Origin: Streptomyces pristinaespiralis
GTDB lineage: Bacteria; Actinomycetota; Actinomycetes; Streptomycetales; Streptomycetaceae
NCBI RefSeq assembly: GCF_001278075.1
Contig: NZ_CP011340.1
Span: 7,871,501-7,935,500, forward strand
DNA length: 64,000 bases
Direction: 5' to 3'
Part shown: one piece after another, positions 42,608 through 51,885 of the stretch
How positions within the stretch are numbered: the stretch's first letter is position 1
Layout: the number at the start of each line of letters is the position of its first letter
Translations under genes and position numbers: made by a program
Notes under the pieces: generated by a model
Seen by the model: the letters and a program-made list of their open reading frames with translations, nothing else
Databases searched by the model: none
Told to the model about the DNA's origin: nothing

Positions 42608-43669
42608 TTACCCCGGAGCCCTGTCCGGGCGGCCCGGTCCCTGCCGGCCGGGCCGGCCCCGGTCCCCGGCGCGCTGGCCGTCGTCGAGCGGCGTCCACAG
42701 ATGGGCCGCGTCTCCCGGAGCGAGCTGCTCCACCACCTCCGCGAGTGCCGCGCAGGCGTCCTCGATCCTGCGGCGTACGGCGATCTGTTCGGTGACGATC
42801 GACGCCAGCAGCAGGCCGGTCAGCGCCGCGCACCCGTTCAGCGCCTGGAGCACCACCATGACCTCCAGCATGCTGCGGTCGGTGAACGGACCCGTTCCCT
42901 CGGTCGCCGCCGAGATCGCCAGCACCGAGATCAGCACCGCGCACGGCACCGAACCGGCCAGCTGGAACCGCAGCGCCGCCCAGATCAGCATCGGGAAGAC
43001 CAAGAACAGCAGGGAGACGCTCACCCGGGTGGCCAGCAGCGTCACGGCGACCGAGACCAGGGCCAGGGCCGCCGCCTCCGTCCACCACCACGCCCGGATG
43101 TCGCGCGGCAGGTGCGCCCGGCGCAGTACCAGCAGCAGCGGTGTGATCACCAGGACGCCCATCGCGTCCCCCGCCCACCACGCGGACCAGACCGGCCAGA
43201 ACTCGCCGAGCGGCAGCGAACCGCTCAGCACCAAGGTGCACGCGCCGAACGTCGCGCTGACGAGCATGCCGCCCAGCGCGCCCAGGAACACCAGCGCCAG
43301 CCCGTCCCGCAGCCGGTCGAGGCCGGGGTGGAAACCGACCCGCCGCAGCATCAGGTACGCGGCCAGCGGGGCGAGCGTGTTTCCGGCGAGGATGCCCAGC
43401 GTGGCCGGGCCCACGGTGTCGATCGTGGCGATGGTCAGCAGCGCGCCGAGCGCGATGCCGGGCCAGACCCGGGCGCCCATCCACAGCAGGCAGGCCAGCG
43501 CGATCCCCGTGGGCGGCCACAGGGGCGTGACCACCGCCCCCTCCACGACCACCTGCTGGAGCAGGCCGATCCGGCCGCCTGCCCAGTAGGCGGCGGCGAC
43601 GGCGAGCACACGCAGCACTGCTGCGGCCGGACCCCGGATCTTCACGCTGCGGACCACGCAACTCATCAC
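42608..43669 (-). CDS. MASE1-domain integral membrane sensor protein
   Basis: 353 residues with about eight helices. The N-terminal AAYWAGGRIGLLQQ and VTPLWPPTGIALACLL are MASE1 hallmarks. MASE1 domains normally precede GGDEF, kinase or PP2C outputs, but here the chain ends after a short coiled region and an Arg/Gly/Pro-rich tail. The SpoIIE phosphatase gene lies 91 bp upstream on the same strand, so the pair may be a split sensor-output system. Confidence 0.88.
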   Translation of the reverse strand: MMSCVVRSVKIRGPAAAVLRVLAVAAAYWAGGRIGLLQQVVVEGAVVTPLWPPTGIALACLLWMGARVWPGIALGALLTIATIDTVGPATLGILAGNTLAPLAAYLMLRRVGFHPGLDRLRDGLALVFLGALGGMLVSATFGACTLVLSGSLPLGEFWPVWSAWWAGDAMGVLVITPLLLVLRRAHLPRDIRAWWWTEAAALALVSVAVTLLATRVSVSLLFLVFPMLIWAALRFQLAGSVPCAVLISVLAISAATEGTGPFTDRSMLEVMVVLQALNGCAALTGLLLASIVTEQIAVRRRIEDACAALAEVVEQLAPGDAAHLWTPLDDGQRAGDRGRPGRQGPGRPDRAPG

Positions 43670-43760
43670 ACAGGAGCGTCGCCGCCGCGTCCTCGTGACA
43701 CGCGCTGCCGGGGCCGTCGAACTTGCCAGGAGCCGCTGCGGGCGCGGGGCCGCCGGCGCT

Positions 43761-44585
43761 CTACGCGGGCTCGTGGAGGAGGACCAGCACGGCGGCGTCG
43801 TCCGTGTGATCGGTGAGCGCCGCCGTACCCATCACCTGTGTCGCCAGCTCTTCCACGTCCGTTTTCTCCCGCACGGCGGAGCGGACCAGCTCTGCCACCG
43901 CGTCCAGTCCGGCCTCGATCGGATACGTGGGGCCTTCGACGACGCCGTCGGTGAGCAGCACGAACGCGCTGCCCTCCGACAGCAGCCGGTCCGCCACCGG
44001 ATACACCTCGCCGGGCAGGATGCCCAGCGGCACTCCCGCCTCGTCCGCCACGATCCCGCCCTCGCCGCCGGCCGTCGCCCACACGGCCGGCACATGACCC
44101 GCGCGGGCGCTCTGCAGGACGCCGGTGGCCGGCTCGTAGCGCAGGAAGCTGCATGTCGCGAAGAGGCCGTGGTCGACGGAGAGCAGCAGTTCGTTGGCGC
44201 GCCGCAGCACTTCGCCGGGGTCGGTGGTGGCCGTGGCGACGGCACGCAGCCCCATGCGGACCTGCCCCATGAAGGCGGCGGCCTCCACATCGTGGCCCTG
44301 CACGTCGCCTATGGAGAAACCGAGGGAGCCGTCCGGCAGGAAGAAGCCGTCGAACCAGTCGCCGCCGATGTCGAGACCGTTCCTGGCGGGCGTGTACCGG
44401 GCCGCGACCCGCAGCCCCGGCGCCGTGGGAAGTTCTGCCGGCAGCATCGACCGCTGGAGCGCCTCGGCGAGTTCGACCCGGGCCTTCTGCCGTTCCGCGC
44501 CTTCCCGCGCGCGGTCGGTGAGGCGGCCGAGCATGGTCAGCATCTCGTCCGCGGTCGCCGATCGCACGGGACGACGCCGGGTCAT
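43761..44585 (-). CDS. SpoIIE-type PP2C protein phosphatase
   Basis: 274 residues from ATG 44585 with GGAG upstream. A coiled-coil start (LTDRAREGAERQKARVELAEALQ) joins the phosphatase domain: SMLPAELPTAPGLRVAARYT, GGDWFDGF (metal-binding Asp), FSIGDVQGHDVEAAAFMGQ, LLTDGVVEG and a final DDAAVLVL. Such proteins usually dephosphorylate anti-anti-sigma factors. It lacks its own sensor domain, and the MASE1 protein downstream may supply one. Confidence 0.92.
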   Translation of the reverse strand: MTRRRPVRSATADEMLTMLGRLTDRAREGAERQKARVELAEALQRSMLPAELPTAPGLRVAARYTPARNGLDIGGDWFDGFFLPDGSLGFSIGDVQGHDVEAAAFMGQVRMGLRAVATATTDPGEVLRRANELLLSVDHGLFATCSFLRYEPATGVLQSARAGHVPAVWATAGGEGGIVADEAGVPLGILPGEVYPVADRLLSEGSAFVLLTDGVVEGPTYPIEAGLDAVAELVRSAVREKTDVEELATQVMGTAALTDHTDDAAVLVLLHEPA

Positions 44586-44724
44586 GGACCGCTCCGAACT
44601 GCCTTGGAAGGTCGACCGGCCCGGTCTCGTGCGGCGCACAGGGCTTCGGCCGGCTGGGCCGTACAGCCCGCGTTCATTGTATTTCCGCGGACCAGGACCC
44701 GCTCGGGGTGCGGCCCGGGGCGGG

Positions 44725-45606
44725 TCAGGACGGCTCGGGCGGCGGGGGAGGCGATGCCATGGCCCACCGGATCGCGCCCGTGAGGAGGGTGCCGCTCGGG
44801 CTCACACAGCAGCGTTCGAGCGTCGGCGCGTACGGCAGCCCGAGCGGCTTCCGCGCCCACGGCGGCAGCAGCGCGACGGCGTTCGCGGCCAGGACCGCGT
44901 ACGGGACCCGGGCGGGCAGGGGCAGCGGAGGACGGAGAAGTATGAAGCGGGCCGCCTCCAGGGCCTCCCGCGAGGGGCGCAGCTCGGGGCGGTAGGCGGC
45001 GATCCGCTCGGCCAGTGCGGTCCGGTCGCGCGGGGGGTCGAGCACTCCCAGGGCGGCGGCGACCCGTGCCGCGTCGGCGAGGTACCCGTCGCAGCCCGCG
45101 CCGTCGAGCGGACGGGCGCCGAAACGCTGATGGGCGCGCAGGAAGCTGTCGACCTCGGCGACATGCACCCAGCCGAGCAGATGCGGGTCCGCGGCACGGT
45201 ACGGCTCGCCGGCGGGGGTCCGGCCCGTGACGCTCTCGTGGATGGCCCGTACGGTGTCCACCGCTTCCTGGGCGTCGTCGGCGGTGCCGTACGTCGTCAC
45301 GGCCAGGAACGTGCTGGTGCGCTGCAGGCGCCCCCACGGATCGCCCCGGAATCCGGAGTGGGCCGCGACGGCCGCCATCGCCAGCGGATGGAGCGACTGG
45401 AGCAGCAGGGCGCTGAGCCCGCCGATGAACATCGAGGCGTCGCCGTGGACGGTACGGATGGGCCGGTCGGGCCCGAACCAGCGGGGCCCGGGGGTGTCAT
45501 GGATACGGGCACGCGTCTGCGCCGCCGCGGGGCCTGCGACCCGGGCGAAGATGCTGCTGCCGAGTTGCCGCCGCAGACCGCGGATCCGGGGCGGTGCACT
45601 GCTCAC
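44725..45606 (-). CDS. MpaB-type oxygenase family protein (DUF2236)
   Basis: 293 residues from GTG 45606. Characteristic segments are VHGDASMFIGGLSALLLQSLHPLAMAAV, GRLQRTSTFLAVTTYGTADDA, and LLGWVHVAEVDSFLRAHQRF. These supply the conserved histidines proposed to bind heme b in Lcp/MpaB-like oxygenases. Substrates are usually isoprenoid or aliphatic; none can be named here. Confidence 0.9.
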   Translation of the reverse strand: MSSAPPRIRGLRRQLGSSIFARVAGPAAAQTRARIHDTPGPRWFGPDRPIRTVHGDASMFIGGLSALLLQSLHPLAMAAVAAHSGFRGDPWGRLQRTSTFLAVTTYGTADDAQEAVDTVRAIHESVTGRTPAGEPYRAADPHLLGWVHVAEVDSFLRAHQRFGARPLDGAGCDGYLADAARVAAALGVLDPPRDRTALAERIAAYRPELRPSREALEAARFILLRPPLPLPARVPYAVLAANAVALLPPWARKPLGLPYAPTLERCCVSPSGTLLTGAIRWAMASPPPPPEPS

Positions 45607-45660
45607 GCCACCAGTATCCCGCCGGGTGGTGGGGCGGGATCCCGGCGTGCGGCGCCTTCG

Positions 45661-46023
45661 TCAGCGGTGGAGGGCCAGCAGGCCGGCGAAGGCGCACAGG
45701 ACCGCCGAGACGAGGACCGCCACGACGCCCCCGCACAGCAGCCGGCGCCGTAGCTCCTCGTACCGCGCGGTGTATTCGAGCCGCAGCTCGTCGGCCCGGG
45801 ACACCAGCCCCTCCAGCACGCGCCGTGACAGGGCGATGCGGTCCTGGGTGTAGACGCGGACGACCTCCTCGCGCTGCGCGCCGGTCAGCCACGGCATCCG
45901 GCCGGCGAAGGCCTCCGCCTCCTGCCGGGCCTCCTTCAGCCGGCTCTGCGCGAGCAGATAGCCCTCGAGCCTGGCGATCCCCGCGGCGACCTCCGGTTCG
46001 GTCTGCCGCACCGGGCCCCTCAC
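45661..46023 (-). CDS. Small C-terminally anchored membrane protein downstream of ctaD
   Basis: 120 residues from GTG 46023, overlapping the ctaD stop (GTGA) with GGGGAAGG upstream. The first 90 residues are helical and charged ([40 protein letters not shown]); the last 25 form one helix ([22 protein letters not shown]). Translational coupling suggests a role with this oxidase subunit, perhaps assembly or anchoring, but no family is recognised. Confidence 0.8.
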   Translation of the reverse strand: MRGPVRQTEPEVAAGIARLEGYLLAQSRLKEARQEAEAFAGRMPWLTGAQREEVVRVYTQDRIALSRRVLEGLVSRADELRLEYTARYEELRRRLLCGGVVAVLVSAVLCAFAGLLALHR

Positions 46024-47780
46024 CGGTTGTCCTTCCCCTCGCCGAGGGGCGGCGCGATCCCCTTCCCCGGTTCGACGACGTCCCGGCGACCGGTGTCCGA
46101 CGCCTCGTCCAGAGTGGCGATCGCCGGGTGGTGCAGGTCGAACGCCGGCGATTCCGAGCGGATCCGGGGGAGCGTGGTGAAGTTGTGCCGCGGCGGCGGG
46201 CAGGAGGTCGCCCACTCGAGCGAACGGCCGTAGCCCCACGGGTCGTCGACCGTGAGCTGCCGACCGTACTTCGCCGTCTTCCAGACGTTGTACATGAACG
46301 GCAGCATCGACATGCCCAGCAGGAACGAGGCGATCGTCGACACCGTGTTCAGGGCGGTGAAGCCGTCGGCTGCGAGGTAGTCCGCGTACCGGCGGGGCAT
46401 GCCCTCGGCCCCGAGCCAGTGCTGCACCAGGAACGTGCCGTGGAAGCCGGTGAACAGCGTCCAGAAGGTGATCTTGCCGAGCCGCTCGTCCAGCATCTTG
46501 CCCGTGAACTTCGGCCACCAGAAGTGGAATCCGGCGAACATCGCGAACACCACGGTGCCGAAGACGACGTAGTGGAAGTGCGCGACGACGAAGTACGAGT
46601 CGGAGACGTGGAAGTCCAGCGGCGGCGACGCGAGGATGACACCCGTCAGACCGCCGAACAGGAACGTCACGAGGAAGCCGATCGCCCACAGCATCGGTGT
46701 CTCGAACGACAACGACCCTCTCCACATCGTGCCGATCCAGTTGAAGAACTTCACACCGGTCGGCACGGCGATGAGGAACGTCATGAACGAGAAGAACGGC
46801 AACAGCACGCCGCCCGTGACGTACATGTGGTGGGCCCACACCGTCACGGACAGACCGGCGATCGCGATCGTCGCACCGATGAGACCGATGTAACCGAAGA
46901 GCGGCTTGCGCGAGAAGACCGGCAGGATCTCGGTCACGATGCCGAAGAACGGCAGGGCGATGATGTACACCTCGGGATGGCCGAAGAACCAGAAGAGGTG
47001 CTGCCACAGCAACGCGCCGCCGTTGGTCGCGTCGAAGATGTGGGCGCCGAACTTGCGGTCCGCCTCCAGGGCGAACAGCGCGGCCGCCAGGACCGGGAAG
47101 GCGAGCAGGACCAGCACACCGGTCAGCAGCACGTTCCAGGTGAAGATCGGCATCCGGAACATCGTCATGCCGGGAGCGCGCATGCAGATGATCGTGGTGA
47201 TGAAGTTGACCGAGCCGAGGATCGTGCCGAAGCCGGAGAACGCCAGCCCCATCACCCACATGTCGCCGCCCACGCCGGGGGAGTGGATGGCGTCCGAGAG
47301 CGGGGCGTAGGCGAACCAGCCGAAGTCGGCCGCACCCTGCGGGGTGAGGAAGCCGGCCACCGCGATCAGCGAGCCGAAGAGGTACAGCCAGTACGCGAAC
47401 ATGTTCAGACGAGGGAAGGCCACGTCCGGCGCGCCGATCTGCAGCGGCATGATCCAGTTCGCGAAACCGGCGAACAGCGGCGTCGCGAACATCAGCAGCA
47501 TCACGGTGCCGTGCATCGTGAACGCCTGGTTGAACTGCTCGTTCGACATGATCTGCGTGCCCGGCCGGGCAAGCTCGGCGCGCATGAAGAGCGCCATCAC
47601 CCCGCCGATGAGGAAGAACATGAACGAGGTGACGAGGTAGAGCGTGCCGATCGTCTTGTGGTCGGTGGTGGTCAGCCACTTCACGACGATGTTGCCGGGC
47701 TGCCTTCGGTGTACGGGCAGCTCGTCCTCATAGGCGTCTTCCGACTGCACATCGAGGCGAGAACCTGACTCAGATGCCAC
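46020..47780 (-). CDS. ctaD: Cytochrome c oxidase subunit I (CtaD), orphan copy
   Basis: 586 residues from GTG 47780 with GGGAG upstream. Twelve helices expected. Heme and copper ligands are present: MHGTVMLL (heme a His), [11 protein letters not shown] (Cu_B His and Tyr of the His-Tyr crosslink), VWAHHMY (two Cu_B His) and [11 protein letters not shown] (heme a3 and a His). It reduces O2 at the terminal oxidase. Subunits II, III and the bc1 genes are not nearby, so this is probably a second copy used under special conditions. The palindrome upstream may regulate it. Confidence 0.95.
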   Translation of the reverse strand: MASESGSRLDVQSEDAYEDELPVHRRQPGNIVVKWLTTTDHKTIGTLYLVTSFMFFLIGGVMALFMRAELARPGTQIMSNEQFNQAFTMHGTVMLLMFATPLFAGFANWIMPLQIGAPDVAFPRLNMFAYWLYLFGSLIAVAGFLTPQGAADFGWFAYAPLSDAIHSPGVGGDMWVMGLAFSGFGTILGSVNFITTIICMRAPGMTMFRMPIFTWNVLLTGVLVLLAFPVLAAALFALEADRKFGAHIFDATNGGALLWQHLFWFFGHPEVYIIALPFFGIVTEILPVFSRKPLFGYIGLIGATIAIAGLSVTVWAHHMYVTGGVLLPFFSFMTFLIAVPTGVKFFNWIGTMWRGSLSFETPMLWAIGFLVTFLFGGLTGVILASPPLDFHVSDSYFVVAHFHYVVFGTVVFAMFAGFHFWWPKFTGKMLDERLGKITFWTLFTGFHGTFLVQHWLGAEGMPRRYADYLAADGFTALNTVSTIASFLLGMSMLPFMYNVWKTAKYGRQLTVDDPWGYGRSLEWATSCPPPRHNFTTLPRIRSESPAFDLHHPAIATLDEASDTGRRDVVEPGKGIAPPLGEGKDNR

Positions 47781-47855
47781 ACGAACTCCCGTACGTTCGG
47801 GTGCCGTCTGCCCTGGCTCCGGGCGCGGTTGCGCCCACAGGCGGCGACCCCAAGG

Positions 47856-47880
47856 ACATATACCGGTGCAATGTATATGT
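47856..47880. promoter_or_regulatory. ACATATAC / GTATATGT inverted repeat between ctaD and the molybdoenzyme gene
   Basis: Perfect 8-bp arms (47856-47863 and 47873-47880) flank a nine-base spacer. They sit 76 bp upstream of ctaD and 179 bp upstream of the divergent oxidoreductase gene. The AT-rich arms stand out in this GC-rich DNA and look like a binding site for a dimeric regulator of both genes. Confidence 0.65.
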
Positions 47881-48058
47881 GTGGGGCCCAAGGGGCTATT
47901 TACGACATCCGCTGTTCGGGTGACGGCCCGTCGGGTCCCCGCGCCCGGGCAGCCACCGACGCCCGCACGCGTGCACGGGGCGTTACGGCCTGCCGATCCC
48001 GGGTACTTCTGTGCGGTCGGTACGACCCGTACCGCCTCGAACGACGAGGGAGGTCGAC

Positions 48059-50545
48059 ATGGAAGAGTCGGTGGACCGGATCGCCGAGCCCTGGGGCGGT
48101 CGAACCCCGTACCCGCGGCACGGCGCGTGGCCGACCCGCGTCGACACCCACCTCGCCCGGGGCGTCGCGGAGCACGAGGTGCAGCGGTGGGTGCAGTCGG
48201 CCTCGATCCTGCACTCGGACGGGGACGCGATGGACATCGCCGTCAAGGACGGCCGCATGGTCGGTGTGCGGGGCAGGGCGGTCGACCGGGTCAACCGGGG
48301 CCGGCTGGGGCCCAAGGACCTCTTCGCCTGGCAGGCGAACGCCTCGCCCGACCGGCTGACGAGGCCGCTGATCCGCCAGGACGGACGGCTGGTGGAGACC
48401 GACTGGCCGACCGCGATGGACCGGGTCGTCGCCCGCTCCCGCGAGCTCCTCGACGAACGCGGCCCCGGCTCCATCGGCTTCTACACCTCGGGCCAGTTGT
48501 TCCTGGAGGAGTACTACACCCTCGCGGTCCTGGCCCGGGCCGGCATCCGGACGAACCACCTCGACGGCAACACCCGACTGTGCACCTCCACCGCCGCGGA
48601 GGCTCTCAAGGAGTCCTTCGGCTGCGACGGACAGCCGGGCAGCTACGACGACATCGACCACGCCGACGTGATCGCCCTGTTCGGCCACAACCTGGCAGAG
48701 ACGCAGCCGGTGCAGTGGATGCGCGTGCTCGACCGGCTGGAGGGGGCCGATCCGCCGCGGCTGGTCTGCGTCGATCCGCGCCCCACCCAGGTGGCACGCC
48801 ACGCCACGGTGCACCTCGCGCCGCGCGTCGGGACCAATGTGGCGCTCCTCAACGCGCTGCTGCACGAGACGATCCGTCACGACCGGGTGGACCACGCGTA
48901 CATCGAGGCACACACGGTCGGCTTCGAGGAGCTCGCCGCGCGGGTGAAGGACTGCACCGCCGAGTGGGCGGCCGCCGTCTGCGACGTACCCGCCAGGCTG
49001 ATCGTGGAGGCGGCGGAAGTGCTCGGCGGCGCCGACCGGCTGCTCTCCACGGTGCTTCAGGGCGTCTACCAGTCCCATCAGGCGACGGCGGCCGCCGTCC
49101 AGATCAACAACCTGCACCTGATCCGCGGGATGCTCGGACGGCCGGGCGCCGGGGTGCTGCAGATGAACGGGCAGCCCACCGCCCAGAACACCAGGGAGTG
49201 CGGCGCCAACGGCGACCTGCCGGGATTCCGGAACTGGGAGAACGACGAGCACGTGGCCGACCTGGCCGAGGTGTGGAACGTCGAACCGGCCACGATCCCG
49301 CACTACGCTCCGCCCACCCATGCCATGCAGATCTTCCGCTACGCCGAGCAGGGCTCCGTCCGGATGCTGTGGATCAGCGGCACCAACCCGGCCGTCTCAC
49401 TGCCCGAGCTCGCACGGATCCGCTCGATCCTCTCCGGCGAAAGACTGTTCGTGGTGGTGCAGGACCTGTTCCTCACCGAGACCGCCCAACTGGCCGACGT
49501 CGTCCTGCCGGCGGCGACCTGGGGCGAGAAGACCGGCACCTTCACCAACGCGGACCGCACCGTCCACCTGTCCGACAAGGCCGTGGAGCCGCCCGGCGAG
49601 GCCAGGCCCGACCTGGACATCTTCCTCGACTACGCCGCCCGCATGGACTTCCGCGACAAGGACGGCGGCCCGCTGATCCCCTGGCACGATCCCGAGTCCG
49701 CGTTCGAGGCGTGGAAGCGCTGCAGCGCCGGCCGGCCCTGCGACTACACCGGTCTTTCGTACGGCCTGCTCCGCGGCGGCAGCGGAATCCAGTGGCCCTG
49801 CACCAAGGACGACCCCTCCGGCACGCCGCGTCTGTACACCGACGGGATCAGCTGGGCGCACCCCGACCGCTGCGAGGCCTACGGCAAGGACCTGGTGACC
49901 GGCGCCTCGACGAGCGTCGTCGAGTACCGCTCGCTCAACCCCGACGGAAAGGCCATGCTCAAGGCCGCCGAGTTCCTGCCGCTGCACGAGGCACCGAGCC
50001 AGGACTACCCGTTCCAGCTGACGACGGGGCGCACCGTCTACCACTTCCACACCCGCACGAAGACCGGACGCGCACCGCAGCTGAACGCGGCCGCGCCCGA
50101 CGTGTGGGTGGAGATCTCCGAGGCCGACGCCGCCGCACGAGACCTCGCCGAGGGAGACCTCGTCGAGGTCGGCTCCCCGCGAGGCTCCCTGCGGGGGCGG
50201 CTGCGCGTGACCGGACTGCGGCGGGGAACGCTGTTCGTGCCCTTCCACTACGGCTACTGGGACACGCCCGCCGGCTCCGGCCCCAACGCCACCGTCCCGG
50301 GCCGGGCGGCCAACGAGACCACCATCACGGACTGGGACGCGGCCTCCAAGCAGCCGCTGTTCAAGACCGCCGCCGCGACGCTCACCCTCGTGGAGAAGGG
50401 CGGCGGGCAGCACTCTCCCGCCCCCACGACCACAGCCTCCCGGCCCGGCCGTGACGCCGGCGTCCCCGCGACGCAAGGCGGCCCCGACGCCCTCGCGCGG
50501 CAGACGACGGACGACCGGCCGGCGCGGGAAGGGGGCCGGCGGTGA
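48059..50545 (+). CDS. Molybdopterin oxidoreductase lacking the N-terminal Fe-S cysteines
   Basis: 828 residues from ATG 48059, with GAGGGAGG upstream. It is a nitrate reductase/formate dehydrogenase-like molybdopterin enzyme. The molybdopterin domains include [11 protein letters not shown] with Cys175 as likely Mo ligand, and a C-terminal aspartate-decarboxylase-like domain ([18 protein letters not shown]). In relatives a C-x2-C-x3-C motif stands where this protein has Ser49, His52 and Asp56 ([10 protein letters not shown]), and the fourth Cys is Gly84. It cannot bind the usual [4Fe-4S]. Electron partner unknown. Confidence 0.9.
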   Translation: MEESVDRIAEPWGGRTPYPRHGAWPTRVDTHLARGVAEHEVQRWVQSASILHSDGDAMDIAVKDGRMVGVRGRAVDRVNRGRLGPKDLFAWQANASPDRLTRPLIRQDGRLVETDWPTAMDRVVARSRELLDERGPGSIGFYTSGQLFLEEYYTLAVLARAGIRTNHLDGNTRLCTSTAAEALKESFGCDGQPGSYDDIDHADVIALFGHNLAETQPVQWMRVLDRLEGADPPRLVCVDPRPTQVARHATVHLAPRVGTNVALLNALLHETIRHDRVDHAYIEAHTVGFEELAARVKDCTAEWAAAVCDVPARLIVEAAEVLGGADRLLSTVLQGVYQSHQATAAAVQINNLHLIRGMLGRPGAGVLQMNGQPTAQNTRECGANGDLPGFRNWENDEHVADLAEVWNVEPATIPHYAPPTHAMQIFRYAEQGSVRMLWISGTNPAVSLPELARIRSILSGERLFVVVQDLFLTETAQLADVVLPAATWGEKTGTFTNADRTVHLSDKAVEPPGEARPDLDIFLDYAARMDFRDKDGGPLIPWHDPESAFEAWKRCSAGRPCDYTGLSYGLLRGGSGIQWPCTKDDPSGTPRLYTDGISWAHPDRCEAYGKDLVTGASTSVVEYRSLNPDGKAMLKAAEFLPLHEAPSQDYPFQLTTGRTVYHFHTRTKTGRAPQLNAAAPDVWVEISEADAAARDLAEGDLVEVGSPRGSLRGRLRVTGLRRGTLFVPFHYGYWDTPAGSGPNATVPGRAANETTITDWDAASKQPLFKTAAATLTLVEKGGGQHSPAPTTTASRPGRDAGVPATQGGPDALARQTTDDRPAREGGRR

Positions 50546-51033
50546 ACGGCATCACCCTCACCCTGCGCGTCCTCCACCACGGCGAGCGGCACCTGGCCGG
50601 GGAACTGCTCACCGTGGCGGACCGGCACAGCACGGAGCACGAGGTCCACCACGTCGCCAAGGACCTCGCGGGCTGGTCCCGGGAACACGTCGAACGGCTG
50701 ACCGGAACCGCCCGCGCCTACGGGCTCGAGCTGGACGACGCCCCGGCGAAGCCCGCGCCCGGACTGCTGACGCTGGTGCGCGAGAAGGCGGCGCAGGCCG
50801 TCGGACACCGGCCGGAGCCCGGCCTGCTGCTCCTGCGCGACCTGCGCGATCTGCACCTGGACGCCGCGGAGAACTCCCTCCACTGGGAGATGCTCGCGCA
50901 GGTGGCCCAGGCGTCGAAGGACACCCGGCTGCTCGACCTCGCCTCTTCGTGCCACCCGCAGACGCTCCGACAGATGCGCTGGACCAACACCATGATCAAG
51001 AACATCTCTCCGCAACTGCTGACGAGCCTGTGA
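50542..51033 (+). CDS. Small helical (ferritin-like) protein coupled to the molybdoenzyme
   Basis: 163 residues from GTG 50542, overlapping the oxidoreductase stop (GTGA). All helix: HHGERHLAGELLTVADRHST, HEVHHVAKDLAGW, LRDLRDLHLDAAENSLHWEM, and a final helix with NTMIKNIS. The histidine- and glutamate-rich helices suggest a four-helix bundle of the ferritin/hemerythrin kind, but metal ligands are not proven. Translational coupling makes it a probable partner of the oxidoreductase. Confidence 0.7.
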   Translation: MNGITLTLRVLHHGERHLAGELLTVADRHSTEHEVHHVAKDLAGWSREHVERLTGTARAYGLELDDAPAKPAPGLLTLVREKAAQAVGHRPEPGLLLLRDLRDLHLDAAENSLHWEMLAQVAQASKDTRLLDLASSCHPQTLRQMRWTNTMIKNISPQLLTSL

Positions 51034-51806
51034 TGCCGGAAGGACAGGGAAGAGCGCAAGGGCCGGTGATGCTGATCACCGGGGCGTCCTCCGGCATCGG
51101 GGCCGCCGTCGCGACCCGTTTCGCCGCCACCGCGGGCTGGCGGCTGCTCCTGCACGGACGTGACGCGGAGCGACTGGACCAGGTGGCGGCGCGCACAGGC
51201 GGAACCGCCCTGCGGGCCGACCTGACCGACCCGGCGAGCGCGAGCCGGATCGCCGCAGCGGCCATCGGATCCGCCGGCCGCGTGGACGTCCTGGTGGCGG
51301 CGGCCGGCGTCGGCTGGGCGGGGCCGTTCACCGACATACCGGCTTCGGCGATCGACGAGGTGCTGGCCGTCGACCTGGCGTCCGTGGTGCACCTGGTGCG
51401 TCACCTCCTGCCGCAGATGATCGAGCGGGGCAGGGGACGCATCGTGCTGCTGGGTTCCATCGCCGGTGCGGTGGGCGTCGGCGACGAGGCCGTGTACTCG
51501 GCCGCCAAGGCGGCGCTGGGCACCTTCGCCGACAGTCTCGCGTACGAACTGAGAGGGACCGGCGTGACGATCTGCCTGGTGCTGCCCGGCATCGTCGACA
51601 CGCCGTTCTTCGAACGGCGCGGTACCCCGCCCCGTCGCTCCGGTCTGAAGGCCCTCACGCCGGAGGAGGTGGCCGACGCGGTCTGGCGTGCGGTGATGAT
51701 GCGGCCTCGTGCCGAGATCTTCCTGCCGAGGTGGCTGCGGCTGCCGGCCCGCATCCACGGAGCGGTGCCCCTCGTGTTCCGGCGGCTGGCCGAGCGCTTC
51801 GGCTGA
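51033..51806 (+). CDS. Short-chain dehydrogenase/reductase
   Basis: 257 residues; ATG overlaps the preceding stop (TGATG). Coenzyme motif TGASSGIG (16-23), NAG equivalent AAAGVGWAG, catalytic Ser in LLGSIAGAVG and YSAAKAAL with Tyr and Lys. Asp/Thr pattern after the second strand (HGRD) favours NADP(H). Third gene of the molybdoenzyme operon. The stop codon lies inside a 13-bp direct duplication of GAGCGCTTCGGCT (51792-51804, 51805-51817). Confidence 0.9.
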   Translation: MPEGQGRAQGPVMLITGASSGIGAAVATRFAATAGWRLLLHGRDAERLDQVAARTGGTALRADLTDPASASRIAAAAIGSAGRVDVLVAAAGVGWAGPFTDIPASAIDEVLAVDLASVVHLVRHLLPQMIERGRGRIVLLGSIAGAVGVGDEAVYSAAKAALGTFADSLAYELRGTGVTICLVLPGIVDTPFFERRGTPPRRSGLKALTPEEVADAVWRAVMMRPRAEIFLPRWLRLPARIHGAVPLVFRRLAERFG

Positions 51807-51885
51807 GCGCTTCGGCTGAGTTCTTCGGGTGTTTCGGCCGAGCGGTTCGGCCGGGCCGGCGAAGGCCGTCGCCTCCGGGCCCGTC

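Noticed and set aside
46020..47780. Full aa3 oxidase operon
   Set aside because: Only subunit I is present. The neighbours are a small anchored protein and an MpaB-type gene, not ctaC, ctaE or qcr genes.
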